Shown here piece after piece: positions 7,141-16,535 of a DNA stretch of 64,000 nucleotides. Both the position numbers and the translations under genes were made by a program. Origin of the DNA: Flavihumibacter profundi (lineage in GTDB: Bacteria; Bacteroidota; Bacteroidia; Chitinophagales; Chitinophagaceae); NCBI RefSeq assembly GCF_020076305.1, contig NZ_JAIQXE010000001.1, positions 682,001-746,000 on the forward strand. Direction: 5' to 3'. The first letter of the stretch is position 1, and the number at the start of each line of letters is the position of its first letter. The notes beneath the pieces were generated by a model. That model made no database searches. It worked only from the letters and a program-made list of their open reading frames with translations, and was not told where the DNA came from.

Positions 7141-9894
7141 ATGAGAAAAACCTACAGCAAAATTGCTTGCATGCTGTTGGCCGTCTTCTTTTCGATTGCT
7201 GCTTTTGCCCAGACAATAACTATTACCGGAAATGTAAAAAACAGCACCAACCAGGAAGTCGTCCCTGCAGTATCAGTAACAATTAAAGGAACAACCACCG
7301 GTACATTTACCGATGATAAAGGGAACTTCACCCTTACTACCACACAGAAGCCTCCATTAACCTTAATTATTTCTTCTATCGGTTACGAAAGCCAGGAAGT
7401 GGTTGTTACCAATGCTGCAGAAGCAGTGGTGGTAAAAATCGCACCAACTTCATCGTTGGGAACTGAGGTTGTCGTTTCTGCGAGCCGAGTTCCGGAAAGG
7501 ATACTGGAATCACCGGTATCCATTGAAAGGGTGAATGCCGCAGCCATCCGGATTGCGCCTGCTGCATCTTATTATGATATTGTAGCAAATATGAAAGGTG
7601 TGGATGTAGTAACCTCCTCCCTGAACTTCAAAACACCAACCACGCGCGGATTTGGCGGAAGCGGTAATACCCGTTTCAACCAGGTGGTGGATGGCATGGA
7701 TAACCAGGCACCCGGACTGAACTTCTCTGTTGGTGCCATCATCGGTACCTCTGAACTCGATGTAGACAATATGGAATTACTGCCAGGTGCATCATCTGCA
7801 TTATATGGACCAGGTGGTATGAACGGAACCCTGCTGGTTACCAGTAAGAATCCATTTAAATATACCGGGCTTTCCTTCCAGCTCAAGGAGGGTGTTATGA
7901 ATACTGATGGCCGTTACAACGATCCGTCGGCCTACCATAACTGGTCGGTTCGCTGGGCAAATAAAGTAAGTGAAAAGTTTGCCTATAAAATCACTGCTGA
8001 ATACATCCAGGCGAAAGACTGGGTAGCAGCGGACAAAAGGAACTATGACAGGCTCAGTCCAACAGGACAGGGAGTGATTAAAGGAACCCGCGAGACAGAC
8101 CCGAATTATGACGGGGTAAATGTGTATGGTGATGAAACAACAGCGGATATCCGTGCTGTTTTACAAGGAATCGGCCAGCAGGCGTATTTCCTGCAACCCT
8201 ATATCAATACCATGATGGGATCCCCGATAAATGTATCGCGGACAGGATATGATGAAAAGGATATCATTGACCCCATGACCCTAAACTTCAAGATTGGGGG
8301 TGCTTTTCACTATAAGATTACCGACAAGCTGGAAGCGGTTTTTGCAGGTAACTGGGGTACCGGTAATACGGTATATACAGGAAGTGACCGCTATTCTTTC
8401 AAGGATTTTAAAATGGGCCAGTATAAACTTGAACTGAATGGCAAAAATTGGTTCCTGCGGGGATACACTACCCAGGAAAATGCAGGCCAGTCCTTCAATG
8501 CAACCGTAACAACGCGCCTTGTAAATGAGGCCTGGAAGCCGACGATTACCTTTAAGGATGGTGTGCCAAATCCGCAACCTACCGATTGGCTGGTGGAATA
8601 TACACAAGCCTACCTGGCGGGAAAGATGGCTGGAATGGGAGACCTGGATGCGCATACCCAAGCCCGTTCAGTGGCAGACCAGGGACGTCCGGCAGCCGGG
8701 TCAGACCAGTTCAAGCAGCTGTTTGATAAGATCCGTGGTATTCCGATTTCCAGCGGTGGCGGACTTTTCATTGAAAAGTCTGATATGTACCAACTCGAAG
8801 GCCAGTATAATTTATCGTCTGTAACCAGTAAAGTTGCCGATGTTCTTGTAGGTGGTAACTACAAAGTTTATAGCCTGAATTCAGAGGGTACACTTTTTGT
8901 GGATTCAGCAGGACGGATCCGTATTTGGGAAATTGGTGCTTATTTGCAGGCAAGCCGCAGGTTCTTCAACGATAAGTTGAAGCTGACATTCTCCGGCCGC
9001 TATGATAAGAACCAGAATTTTGAAGGCCGTTTTACGCCAAGGGCAACTGCGGTTGTCAGTGTAGCCAAGAACAGCAATATCCGGTTCTCTTACCAGACAG
9101 CCTATCGCTTCCCATCCACACAGCAACAATGGATTGACCTTACGATTGGAGGCGGTGTGCAGCTGATTGGCGGCGATAAGAGCTTCCAGACTTATTATGG
9201 TTTTGACAAGAATGCACCATATACCCTCAATGCGGATGGAAGTGCCGGTGCGACATACAAGTTCAACACCTTCAAGCCTGAATCAGTTTCGTCGTATGAA
9301 CTTGGTTATAAGGGCCTGCATGCAAAAGGCCGGTTGCTGGTAGACGTTTATGGCTATTACGGAACCTATAATGATTTCCTGGCCCGGACAACTGTATTCC
9401 AGAAAAGAGGGGCAGAGCCAAATCCGGCTACGGACAAGGCATTTTCAATTCCCCTGAATATATCTGATAAAGTAACGACCTATGGTTATGGCCTCGGGCT
9501 GGATTACAGGATATACAAAGCATTTACAATAGGCGCGAACTTTTCTTCTGATATCCTGCAGGATGTTCCTGCCAATTATGTGGCCTTCTTTAACTCGCCG
9601 AAATACCGTTTCAATGCCAGTATTTCCAACAATGCACTGGGAAAAAGCAAGCGCTTTGGCGCCAGTGTAAGTTACCGCTGGCAGGATGCTTTCTACTATG
9701 AGGGCGACTTTGCAAATGGCAGTGTTAATTCCATAAATACACTTGATGCACAGGTTAGCTACCGGTTACCGAAAATCAAATCGGTGGTTAAAATCGGAGG
9801 GAACAATATCCTGAACCAATACTATTTCAATGCTGTTGGTAACAGCTTCGTAGGTGGATTGTATTATGTTTCTTTCGGGTATAATATTTTCTAA
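7141..9894 (+). CDS. TonB-dependent receptor with carboxypeptidase-like N-domain
   Basis: A 917-residue outer-membrane receptor. A signal peptide of 23 residues (ends AFAQ) is followed by a carboxypeptidase-D-regulatory-like beta domain (about 25-105), a plug domain (about 115-230, with VVVSASRVPERILESPVSIE at its start) and a long beta-barrel ending in aromatic residues (VSFGYNIF). Such receptors import large or rare ligands with energy from TonB-ExbBD. No SusD follows; the next gene, 23 bp on, is a fasciclin lipoprotein, which may be a surface partner. The ligand is unknown. RBS AGAGGT precedes the ATG. Confidence 0.9.
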   Translation: MRKTYSKIACMLLAVFFSIAAFAQTITITGNVKNSTNQEVVPAVSVTIKGTTTGTFTDDKGNFTLTTTQKPPLTLIISSIGYESQEVVVTNAAEAVVVKIAPTSSLGTEVVVSASRVPERILESPVSIERVNAAAIRIAPAASYYDIVANMKGVDVVTSSLNFKTPTTRGFGGSGNTRFNQVVDGMDNQAPGLNFSVGAIIGTSELDVDNMELLPGASSALYGPGGMNGTLLVTSKNPFKYTGLSFQLKEGVMNTDGRYNDPSAYHNWSVRWANKVSEKFAYKITAEYIQAKDWVAADKRNYDRLSPTGQGVIKGTRETDPNYDGVNVYGDETTADIRAVLQGIGQQAYFLQPYINTMMGSPINVSRTGYDEKDIIDPMTLNFKIGGAFHYKITDKLEAVFAGNWGTGNTVYTGSDRYSFKDFKMGQYKLELNGKNWFLRGYTTQENAGQSFNATVTTRLVNEAWKPTITFKDGVPNPQPTDWLVEYTQAYLAGKMAGMGDLDAHTQARSVADQGRPAAGSDQFKQLFDKIRGIPISSGGGLFIEKSDMYQLEGQYNLSSVTSKVADVLVGGNYKVYSLNSEGTLFVDSAGRIRIWEIGAYLQASRRFFNDKLKLTFSGRYDKNQNFEGRFTPRATAVVSVAKNSNIRFSYQTAYRFPSTQQQWIDLTIGGGVQLIGGDKSFQTYYGFDKNAPYTLNADGSAGATYKFNTFKPESVSSYELGYKGLHAKGRLLVDVYGYYGTYNDFLARTTVFQKRGAEPNPATDKAFSIPLNISDKVTTYGYGLGLDYRIYKAFTIGANFSSDILQDVPANYVAFFNSPKYRFNASISNNALGKSKRFGASVSYRWQDAFYYEGDFANGSVNSINTLDAQVSYRLPKIKSVVKIGGNNILNQYYFNAVGNSFVGGLYYVSFGYNIF

Positions 9895-9917
9895 CAGAAA
9901 CCATCAAATCAAGTAAC

Positions 9918-11027
9918 ATGTTTACAACAATAAAAAAATATTCCCGGGGTGCAGTGCTGGTTATGGCTGTATTCAGCCTGATCACCGCCTGTAATAAGAT
10001 CCAGGAGGTGGAGGATATCGATACAACACCGCCATCCGGTCCAACCCTTGCGGACCTCATTACCACTGATGCAAATTATTCACTGTTAAAACTGGCTGCA
10101 TCGAAAGCCGGGTTAATGCCCCTGCTATCCAATCCGACTTCCAAATTAACCTTGTTTGCGCCGGACAACAATGGATTGGCCTATGCCGGGATCAGTGAGG
10201 CAGTGATTAATGCCTTGCCTGCGGAACAACTGGCAGCGGTACTGAGTTATCATGTGATTGCCCAGACATTGCCTGCAGCTTCAATTCCTGAAACTTTTCC
10301 CAATGTGGAGATGCCAACGCTATTGCAATTGCCAGGTGCGCCGGCCATTGTAAAAATGAATACATTTCCTTCACGCAGGGGGAATTCGTCATATGTTAAC
10401 AACATACCTGTCAACCTGGTTCTTCCGGGTGTTGCGGCGCCGGATGTTGTAGCCTCTAACGGGGTTCTCCGTCCGGTGTTTACAGTAGTTATGCCGCCAG
10501 CCAAGGTTTTATTTGAGGCATTAGCCAGCGATACCAGCCTTTCTTATATGATGGCAGCCATCACCCGTGCCGACCTTGGTATGCCAGATGGATCAAAGTT
10601 TTCGCAATTGCTGTCCAACCCGGTCACCAATTTCACGGTATTTGCGCCGGATAATAATGCCTTCCGGAATGCCCTTTTAATGCTTGGGTTTCCTACTTCG
10701 GATATTTCCTGGATACAGTATATCCCTATTCCAAAACTGATTGGTATACTGGCCTATCATATACATGTCCTGGATGCGCTTCCGCCTTCAAATATTACGT
10801 TTTCAAGGGCATTTTCAGTAAACCTGCCAGCTACACCTACACCCATTAATACTTTCCTGAAACTGGTAAATTATCCTAACCCCACACCGCCGATAGTAGT
10901 AGATATTACGCAGGGTGTGAAGGGATATGTTAACCCAACTTTTTCGAAAATTATTTCTGCAGATAATAATGCGGTTAATGGTGTGTACCATAAGATTGAC
11001 CAGATTATGCTGCCGTTTGTACCGTAG
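9918..11027 (+). CDS. Fasciclin (FAS1)-domain lipoprotein
   Basis: A 369-residue lipoprotein: an N-terminal hydrophobic segment ends at Cys25 in SLITAC. Two FAS1 domains follow, roughly residues 40-190 and 195-365, each with the conserved pieces LTLFAPDNNGLAY / FTVFAPDNNAFRN, a central YHV or YHI block and a closing NGVLRPV / NGVYHKIDQIM strand. FAS1 proteins act in adhesion and surface protein interaction. It lies 23 bp after a TonB receptor and is probably co-transcribed with it, so it may help present the ligand or hold the receptor complex together. A 7-bp repeat array begins 1 nt after its TAG stop, and an intrinsic terminator follows. Confidence 0.88.
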   Translation: MFTTIKKYSRGAVLVMAVFSLITACNKIQEVEDIDTTPPSGPTLADLITTDANYSLLKLAASKAGLMPLLSNPTSKLTLFAPDNNGLAYAGISEAVINALPAEQLAAVLSYHVIAQTLPAASIPETFPNVEMPTLLQLPGAPAIVKMNTFPSRRGNSSYVNNIPVNLVLPGVAAPDVVASNGVLRPVFTVVMPPAKVLFEALASDTSLSYMMAAITRADLGMPDGSKFSQLLSNPVTNFTVFAPDNNAFRNALLMLGFPTSDISWIQYIPIPKLIGILAYHIHVLDALPPSNITFSRAFSVNLPATPTPINTFLKLVNYPNPTPPIVVDITQGVKGYVNPTFSKIISADNNAVNGVYHKIDQIMLPFVP

Positions 11028-11028
11028 G

Positions 11029-11136
11029 GGTGAGCAGTGAACCGTAAGCCGTAAGCGGTGAACCGTGATACTCAAATAAAAAAGCTACAGGATTTTCCTG
11101 TAGCTTTTTTTTACCGTTTACCGTTTACCGCTCACC
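11029..11136. repeat. Facing heptamer arrays around a terminator
   Basis: Five to six units in 7-bp phase at 11029-11070 (GGTGAGC, AGTGAAC, CGTAAGC twice, GGTGAAC, CGTGATA) face a reverse array at 11111-11136 (minus: GGTGAGC, GGTAAAC twice, GGTAA). Both arms start with GGTGAGC at or 1 nt from a TAG stop codon (fasciclin gene on plus, ychF on minus). The terminator sits between them. Confidence 0.88.
11078..11112. terminator. Bidirectional intrinsic terminator
   Basis: Stem AAAAAAGCTACAGG / CCTGTAGCTTTTTT with a five-base loop and T runs on both strands. It serves the convergent fasciclin gene (plus) and ychF (minus). Confidence 0.92.
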
Positions 11137-12237
11137 CTAAACATTAAACCTAAAATGCATCACATCACCATCCTTCACCACATATTCCTTTCCTTCGATG
11201 CGCAACCTGCCGGCATCGCGGCAGGCGGATTCTGAGCCATATTGTACAAAATCGGCGAAGCTGATCACTTCTGCCTTGATGAATCCTTTTTCAAAATCAG
11301 TATGGATCACACTGGCTGCCTGTGGGGCTTTCCAACCCTCGTGAATGGTCCAGGCCCGCACTTCCTGCACACCTGCAGTAAAATAGGTTTGCAGTTGCAG
11401 AAGTTCGTAAACCGCCCTGATGAGTTTATTCAGTGCAGGTTCTTTCATGTGGTATTCTTCCATGAACAGTGCACGGTCATCCGGGTCTTCCAGTTCTGCA
11501 ATCTGTTGCTCAATGCTGTTGTTCATAATAATCACTTCCGCATGTTCAGCTTCAGCAGCAACCTTAAGTGCATCAGAGAATTTATTCCCGGTATGCATCG
11601 ATGGCTCATCAACATTGGCTACATATAAAACAGGTTTCTCAGTAAGCAGGAAAAGGTCTGCAATGGCAGTACGGTCTTCCTTGCTAAGGTTCAGTTCCCT
11701 GATATTCTTCCCGGCTTCCAGTTGAGCATAGCATTGTTTCAACACTTCATATTCTGCCTTAACTTTTGCATCACCGGTTCGGGCCAGTTTTTCGGTACGC
11801 TGTAATTTCTTCTCAACACTATCAAGGTCTTTGAGTTGCAGTTCGGTATCAATGATCCCCTTGTCGTTTACGGGGTTAATCGGACCCTCATCACGCAGGA
11901 TATTCTCGTCTTCAAAACAGCGGATCACATGTACGATTGCATCCACTTCCCGGATATTCGCCAGGAATTTATTACCCAGTCCTTCTCCTTTGCTGGCACC
12001 TTTCACCAGTCCGGCTATATCCACAATCTCAATCTGCGTGGGGACAGTGCGGTTGGGTTTAACCAGCTCGGCCAGTTTATCAATACGCGGGTCCGGAACA
12101 TCCACCAAACCAACATTGGGTTCAATGGTGCAGAACCGGTAATTGCTGGCCTGCGCCTTTGCGCTGATGCTTACTGCATTAAAAAGGGTCGATTTGCCCA
12201 CATTCGGTAATCCAACTATCCCTGCTTGTAATCCCAT
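11137..12237 (-). CDS. ychF: Redox-regulated ATPase / ribosome-binding YchF (Obg family)
   Basis: A 366-residue cytoplasmic P-loop protein of the Obg-related YchF/OLA1 family, which prefers ATP to GTP and binds ribosomes. Visible motifs are the Walker A GLPNVGKSTLFNA (residues 8-20), switch region with DIAGLVKGASKGEGLGNKFL (about 72-91, 20 residues), an NVDEPS block in place of the usual NKxD specificity motif (consistent with altered base preference), and the C-terminal TGS-like domain with FFTAGVQEVRAW-type sequence near residue 290. Length matches E. coli YchF. A TATCTTTG box 43 bp upstream is a good promoter -7 element. Confidence 0.96.
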   Translation of the reverse strand: MGLQAGIVGLPNVGKSTLFNAVSISAKAQASNYRFCTIEPNVGLVDVPDPRIDKLAELVKPNRTVPTQIEIVDIAGLVKGASKGEGLGNKFLANIREVDAIVHVIRCFEDENILRDEGPINPVNDKGIIDTELQLKDLDSVEKKLQRTEKLARTGDAKVKAEYEVLKQCYAQLEAGKNIRELNLSKEDRTAIADLFLLTEKPVLYVANVDEPSMHTGNKFSDALKVAAEAEHAEVIIMNNSIEQQIAELEDPDDRALFMEEYHMKEPALNKLIRAVYELLQLQTYFTAGVQEVRAWTIHEGWKAPQAASVIHTDFEKGFIKAEVISFADFVQYGSESACRDAGRLRIEGKEYVVKDGDVMHFRFNV

Positions 12238-12279
12238 GAATATAAATTATTAATAATGTCTAATTCCTGTTTCGGGCCG

Positions 12280-12287
12280 CAAAGATA
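12280..12287 (-). promoter_or_regulatory. -7 box (TATCTTTG) of ychF
   Basis: A perfect TAnnTTTG match on the minus strand, 42 nt upstream of the ychF ATG. A heptamer array (12299-12326) lies just upstream, where the -33 element would be. Confidence 0.5.
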
Positions 12288-12298
12288 GGGAAATGTGG

Positions 12299-12398
12299 GG
12301 TAAACGGTAAGCGGTAAGCGGTAAGCGGGGAATGGGGAAAAGAAGTATCTTCCGGTCTTATCTATTCACTATTTACCATTCACTATTCACCATTCACT
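12299..12398. repeat. Facing heptamer arrays (GGTAARC / ATTCACY)
   Basis: Plus-oriented units GGTAAAC, GGTAAGC, GGTAAGC, GGTAAGC at 12299-12326 (two degenerate units follow) face five reverse units (ATTCACT, ATTTACC, ATTCACT, ATTCACC, ATTCACT) at 12364-12398, all in 7-bp phase. This locus lies between two divergent start codons instead of next to stops; the reverse arm ends 11 bp before the ATG at 12410. Confidence 0.88.
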
Positions 12399-12409
12399 AA
12401 AATTCTCCC

Positions 12410-13648
12410 ATGGCCCTGAATATCGTCTGGATCGCATTTTTTGTTATTGCTTTCATTGTTGCCCTTATCAAGCTGGTTTTTTTCGGGGATATTGAAATTT
12501 TCAGGCGCCTGGCGGATGGCATTTTTGATTCAGCGAAATCGTCTGTCCTTGATGTTGCATTTCCACTTACCGGAACCATGGTTTTTTTCCTGGGCTTGTT
12601 GAATATTGCTGAAAAGGCCGGCGCAGTAAGGTTCCTGGCCCGCTTTGTGAATCCATTGATGAAAAGGATATTTCCAGGTGTGCCGGAAGGCCATCCTGCC
12701 ATGGGCGAAATGGTGATGAATTTTTCGGCAAACCTGCTGGGGCTTGACAATGCTGCAACCCCGTTTGGGTTAAAAGCCATGGAAAGCCTGCAGAGCCTGA
12801 ACCCTGAAAAGGAAAAAGCCACCAACGCACAAATAATGTTCCTGGTGCTGCATACATCCGGACTTACGATCATTCCCTTAACCATTATTGCTTACCGAAT
12901 ATCTGCAGGCAGCACGCAACCTGCGGCAATTTTTATTCCCTGTGTACTGGGTACACTGGTTACCACGCTGGCCAGTGTTGCCGTAGTAAGTATCTGGCAG
13001 AAAATCAAATGGGACACCGTTTTATTTGTATGGGTGATTTCGGCCTTGTCTGCAGTTACCCTGCTATTGTTTTATATCAACCACCTGTCCCCCCAGCAAA
13101 AAGAAACCTTCACCACAGTTGTAGGAAACCTTTTGCTGCTGGTAATTGTCCTGAGCTTTATTGTTGGGGGAGCCTGGAAAAGGATCAATGTGTTTGATGC
13201 CTTTATAGAAGGCGCAAAAACCGGCTTTGATGTGGTGTTGAAAATCATTCCTTACCTGGTGGGCATGTTGGTGGCCATCAGGGTTTTCCGCGATTCCGGT
13301 GCCCTGGAATATGTGATCAGCGGTTTGGCCTGGTGTATACAGGCTTTGGGGTTTGATACTGCCTTCGTTCCTGCATTACCGGTAGCGATCATGAAACCAT
13401 TCAGCGGAAGTGGCGCAAGGGGAATGATGCTGGATATATTCAAGAATCCATCACTTGGGCCTGATTCCTTTCCCGGGCTGGCTGCAAGTATATTCCAGGG
13501 ATCGGCCGATACCACATTTTATATCATCGCGCTGTACTTCGGCAGTGTGGGTATACGAAAAGTCAGGTATGCCATCTGGGCAGGCATGATTGCGGATTTT
13601 ATAGGTGTGATTGCCGCGATTATTATCGCCTATATTTTCTTCACCTGA
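12410..13648 (+). CDS. Fused SpmA/SpmB-type nucleoside-recognition membrane protein
   Basis: A 412-residue membrane protein with about ten helices. The N-terminal half (about 1-200) matches SpmA (NFSANLLGLDNAATPFGLKA at 104-123) and the C-terminal half (about 235-412) matches SpmB (GMLVAIRVFRDSGAL, then MKPFSGSGARGMM and a closing GSADTTFYIIALYFGSVGI). Both halves are Gate/nucleoside-recognition domains. In Bacillus spmA and spmB are separate genes for spore-core dehydration; a fused form occurs in non-sporulating Bacteroidota, where the transported solute is unknown. It converges on nhaA with a 10-bp gap. Confidence 0.85.
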   Translation: MALNIVWIAFFVIAFIVALIKLVFFGDIEIFRRLADGIFDSAKSSVLDVAFPLTGTMVFFLGLLNIAEKAGAVRFLARFVNPLMKRIFPGVPEGHPAMGEMVMNFSANLLGLDNAATPFGLKAMESLQSLNPEKEKATNAQIMFLVLHTSGLTIIPLTIIAYRISAGSTQPAAIFIPCVLGTLVTTLASVAVVSIWQKIKWDTVLFVWVISALSAVTLLLFYINHLSPQQKETFTTVVGNLLLLVIVLSFIVGGAWKRINVFDAFIEGAKTGFDVVLKIIPYLVGMLVAIRVFRDSGALEYVISGLAWCIQALGFDTAFVPALPVAIMKPFSGSGARGMMLDIFKNPSLGPDSFPGLAASIFQGSADTTFYIIALYFGSVGIRKVRYAIWAGMIADFIGVIAAIIIAYIFFT

Positions 13649-13658
13649 AATCTTATCA

Positions 13659-14846
13659 TTATTCCACCTTCACCCCGCGGGTGCTGACCTGGAGAAGTAA
13701 CAGTCCGGCAATAATGGAAATAACAGCGCCAAGCAGGATAGCCAGCTTGGAAATATTTTGTTGTTCGGCATCTGAGAAGGCCAGCATTGTAATGAAGATT
13801 GACATGGTGAAACCGATACCTGCCAGGGCACCAATGCCCAGCAACTGGAAGAGTGTTGTTCCCGCAGGTTGTTCACCCCAGCCCATTTTGATAGTTGCCC
13901 AGGAAAAGAGAGTTATGCCCAATGGTTTTCCGATGACCAGGCCGGCCAGCACTCCCCAGCTTAATGTTGAGGTCAGGGACTCCAGCAGGTTGCCTGGTAT
14001 GATAATGGCCGTGTTGGCCAGGGCAAAAAGTGGCAGGATAATAAAGTTTACGGGATCATGAAATTTATGTTCATAATTGCTCAGCCGGTCAAGGGGCACC
14101 AGGAAAGCGGTAACTACACCTGCAATGGTAGCATGGATACCAGAATTATAAATACAATACCAAAGAACTAATCCACCTATCATTGTAACCCACCACCGGT
14201 TCAGGTTGAATTTATTCAGGGCGGCAAGTATGGCAACAATAATCGCCCCTGCTAACAGGTAAAACCAGCTTACTGAACCACCATAAAATAAAGCAATAAC
14301 TAAAATGGCTCCCAGGTCATCGATTATAGCCAATGCCATCAGGAATATCTTTAAGGATACCGGGATCCTTGACCCGAGCAAGGATGCAACACCTAATGAA
14401 AACGCTATATCGGTGGCCATGGGAATTCCCCATCCGGAATGAAAGGGAGTCCCCTTATTAAAAGCGGTAAAAATCAGAGCAGGGACAATCATCCCGCCCA
14501 ATGCAGCAGCAACCGGCAAACTGGCTTTTTTAATAGAAGACAATTCGCCAATCACCAGTTCCCTTTTTATTTCCATACCAACCAGGAAAAAGAAGAATGC
14601 CATTAATCCATCATTGATCCAGTGCAGGAGGGTATGCGGAAGATGTAATAATCCATCCCCAATATGAATTTCGCGTTCTACCAGTTGGAGATATGCTTCC
14701 GACCAATGGGTATTAGTAAGTATAATAGAAAGCAGGGTACAGGCCAGTAATATAATCCCTACCGCGCGGCTGTCTTTGATGAATTCCTGGATCGGACTAA
14801 GGAATTGGTTCCGGAGGATGTGCCTGATTCGCGGTATTGCTGCCAT
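13659..14846 (-). CDS. nhaA: Na+/H+ antiporter NhaA
   Basis: A 395-residue inner-membrane antiporter of the NhaA family (exchange of Na+ or Li+ for protons, pH and salt homeostasis). Family blocks are NDGLMAFFFFLVGMEIKREL (residues 78-97), the ion-binding PMATDIAFSLG with Asp146, and LAIIDDLGAI with the Asp176-Asp177 pair equivalent to the catalytic Asp163-Asp164 of E. coli. Later GIGFTMSIFI is also typical. About twelve helices fit the family. It is last in a minus-strand run after the OstA-like gene (6-bp gap). Confidence 0.95.
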   Translation of the reverse strand: MAAIPRIRHILRNQFLSPIQEFIKDSRAVGIILLACTLLSIILTNTHWSEAYLQLVEREIHIGDGLLHLPHTLLHWINDGLMAFFFFLVGMEIKRELVIGELSSIKKASLPVAAALGGMIVPALIFTAFNKGTPFHSGWGIPMATDIAFSLGVASLLGSRIPVSLKIFLMALAIIDDLGAILVIALFYGGSVSWFYLLAGAIIVAILAALNKFNLNRWWVTMIGGLVLWYCIYNSGIHATIAGVVTAFLVPLDRLSNYEHKFHDPVNFIILPLFALANTAIIIPGNLLESLTSTLSWGVLAGLVIGKPLGITLFSWATIKMGWGEQPAGTTLFQLLGIGALAGIGFTMSIFITMLAFSDAEQQNISKLAILLGAVISIIAGLLLLQVSTRGVKVE

Positions 14847-14852
14847 ATTGCG

Positions 14853-16532
14853 CTATTCGGTTTGGGAGGGTTCTTCGAATAATTCAAACTTAGTCTTAGG
14901 TCGCCGGATTTCTAACCATTGAAATGCCCTGACCCTCATTTCCTGGTGGTTCACCTGCCGGAAGGGATACAGGGTACCGTTCACATCGCTCCTGAATACC
15001 ACACGGCTTAACTCCTTATTGCGGAAGTAAATATCAATAATATCTGCCGTTGAACGATTTACGCCAGAATAGGCACTGTCTTCATCCTGTATATAATAAA
15101 TACTTTCAGCTGATCCTTTTGCACGCATGTAATCAATATTACCATCAATAAAATACCCGTTGATGGTATTGCCCTTTAACTGGTTGAAATAGCTTTCGGC
15201 AGTTTTATTAATCACCATGCCATTTTCAAAAACACGGATGCGCTGTGGTTTTTTATTCATGGTAAACAGGTACATCGTATCGCCGGTAACCTGGGTGCCA
15301 TTGGCCCAGGTAACAGGGTTCTGGAAAAGCCGGAACACAGAATCCACCCCGGAATAAAACATGCTATCACAAACTGCCTGAAGTGAATCAGTGAAAATGC
15401 GCACCCTGTGGAAGGCCTGGATATAACGGTTACGGTTGCTCGTATCCTTTGCATTAAGGACGACGGGTTTGTAAAGGCTGTCACGTTGCAGGCTATCACG
15501 TTGCAGGCTATCATTAGTAATGCCCTCAGGAGTTAAGAATGTTTTTTCAAATCCTGCCATATCTGTCAGTCGCCCTGAATAAAGGGTATCCGCAGTCATG
15601 TAAATAGAGTCTTTGTCCTGCTGGATGATCATCAGCGGATGCTGCGTGGCCATCAGGGTGTTGTTCTTTTTATTTGACTTCAGGTCATTGGCCAGTAAAG
15701 AAAAGCCCTGGGCGGTGTCCCGGAAAACAGCATTCCCCCTTGCGTAACTTTCACCCGTTACATCATCAAAGCCCACTTCTTCGCCGGTAACCAGTGTACT
15801 GCCGTCTTTAATAACAGGTCTTTGCCCGAATTTCGCATTCTTCTTTTTCAGGTCATAATACCCTTCAGAAGTTACAACATCCCTTCTTCCGGAGTCTGCC
15901 TTGATATGGGTTTTTGTAATGAAAGTGGCGATTTGTGAATCGGTATTGTATAAAAGTGAATCGGTATCCAGATCGTATTGCGGATCGCGCATCTTCACAT
16001 TCTTTTTGAAGTACACGTCTTTCATATCGCCGTAATAAGTGGCTTCCTGGCTGGTCAGCACAGTCTTTTCGCTGACTACTTTACCCCCGTTGGTGTAGAT
16101 GCCGATCTTGGTATCTGTGTCGTATTCAAGGTCGTTTGTTGTTAAAACAGATTTGCCGTCGGTAAGCTTTACATTTTTTTTCAGGAAGGCTTTCCGTGTG
16201 TCTGAATAATAAATAAGGTAATTTGAATAGGTATGGATGCTGTCTGCGTCATTAATGTGCACTTTCCCAAAAGCCTCAACCACGCCGGTGTTCCTGTTTA
16301 TCACTGCGCTGTCGCAATAAAATTTGGTGCTTCCCTGCTCTAGATAAACATTACCCGAAAGCATTTGCAGTTCTGTAGCGGAATCTTTTTTCTCATATCG
16401 CAGCCTGTCGGCGTGTTTAATCAATACTACCTGTGTGGTATCGCCGGGTGTGGTTGCAGTAACCTGTGCGAACAGGGAATGCTGCGCCAGTATTGCCGCC
16501 AAAAAAAATAACACAAAACCGGGGATCCTCAT
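14853..16532 (-). CDS. OstA-like/LptA-domain protein
   Basis: A 559-residue exported protein (signal peptide about 22 residues, cleavage near LFAQ). The body is built of short beta-rich repeats of the OstA/LptA jelly-roll type, such as LQMLSGNVYLEQGSTKFYCD (residues 57-76) and later VEAFGKVHIND and TYSNYLIYYSD. LptA-type proteins form the periplasmic bridge carrying lipopolysaccharide to LptD. Its neighbours fit: an MCE protein 3 bp upstream, an amidase, and a divergent LptD-like gene at 18646. At 15476-15512 a 15-bp unit is repeated, giving SLQRDSLQRDSL in a linker. It is much longer than E. coli LptA, as is usual for Bacteroidota OstA-like proteins. Confidence 0.8.
   Translation of the reverse strand: MRIPGFVLFFLAAILAQHSLFAQVTATTPGDTTQVVLIKHADRLRYEKKDSATELQMLSGNVYLEQGSTKFYCDSAVINRNTGVVEAFGKVHINDADSIHTYSNYLIYYSDTRKAFLKKNVKLTDGKSVLTTNDLEYDTDTKIGIYTNGGKVVSEKTVLTSQEATYYGDMKDVYFKKNVKMRDPQYDLDTDSLLYNTDSQIATFITKTHIKADSGRRDVVTSEGYYDLKKKNAKFGQRPVIKDGSTLVTGEEVGFDDVTGESYARGNAVFRDTAQGFSLLANDLKSNKKNNTLMATQHPLMIIQQDKDSIYMTADTLYSGRLTDMAGFEKTFLTPEGITNDSLQRDSLQRDSLYKPVVLNAKDTSNRNRYIQAFHRVRIFTDSLQAVCDSMFYSGVDSVFRLFQNPVTWANGTQVTGDTMYLFTMNKKPQRIRVFENGMVINKTAESYFNQLKGNTINGYFIDGNIDYMRAKGSAESIYYIQDEDSAYSGVNRSTADIIDIYFRNKELSRVVFRSDVNGTLYPFRQVNHQEMRVRAFQWLEIRRPKTKFELFEEPSQTE
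15476..15512 (-). repeat. 15-bp tandem repeat in the OstA-like gene
   Basis: About two and a half copies of a 15-bp unit (GTTGCAGGCTATCAC on the plus strand), differing at one base. It is in frame and encodes the pentapeptide DSLQR in a linker, so copy number could change without loss of frame. Confidence 0.7.
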
Positions 16533-16535
16533 TAA

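Noticed and set aside
11242-12210. Several long frames on the plus strand opposite ychF
   Set aside because: Shadows of the conserved ychF coding sequence; no domain likeness, no start signals.
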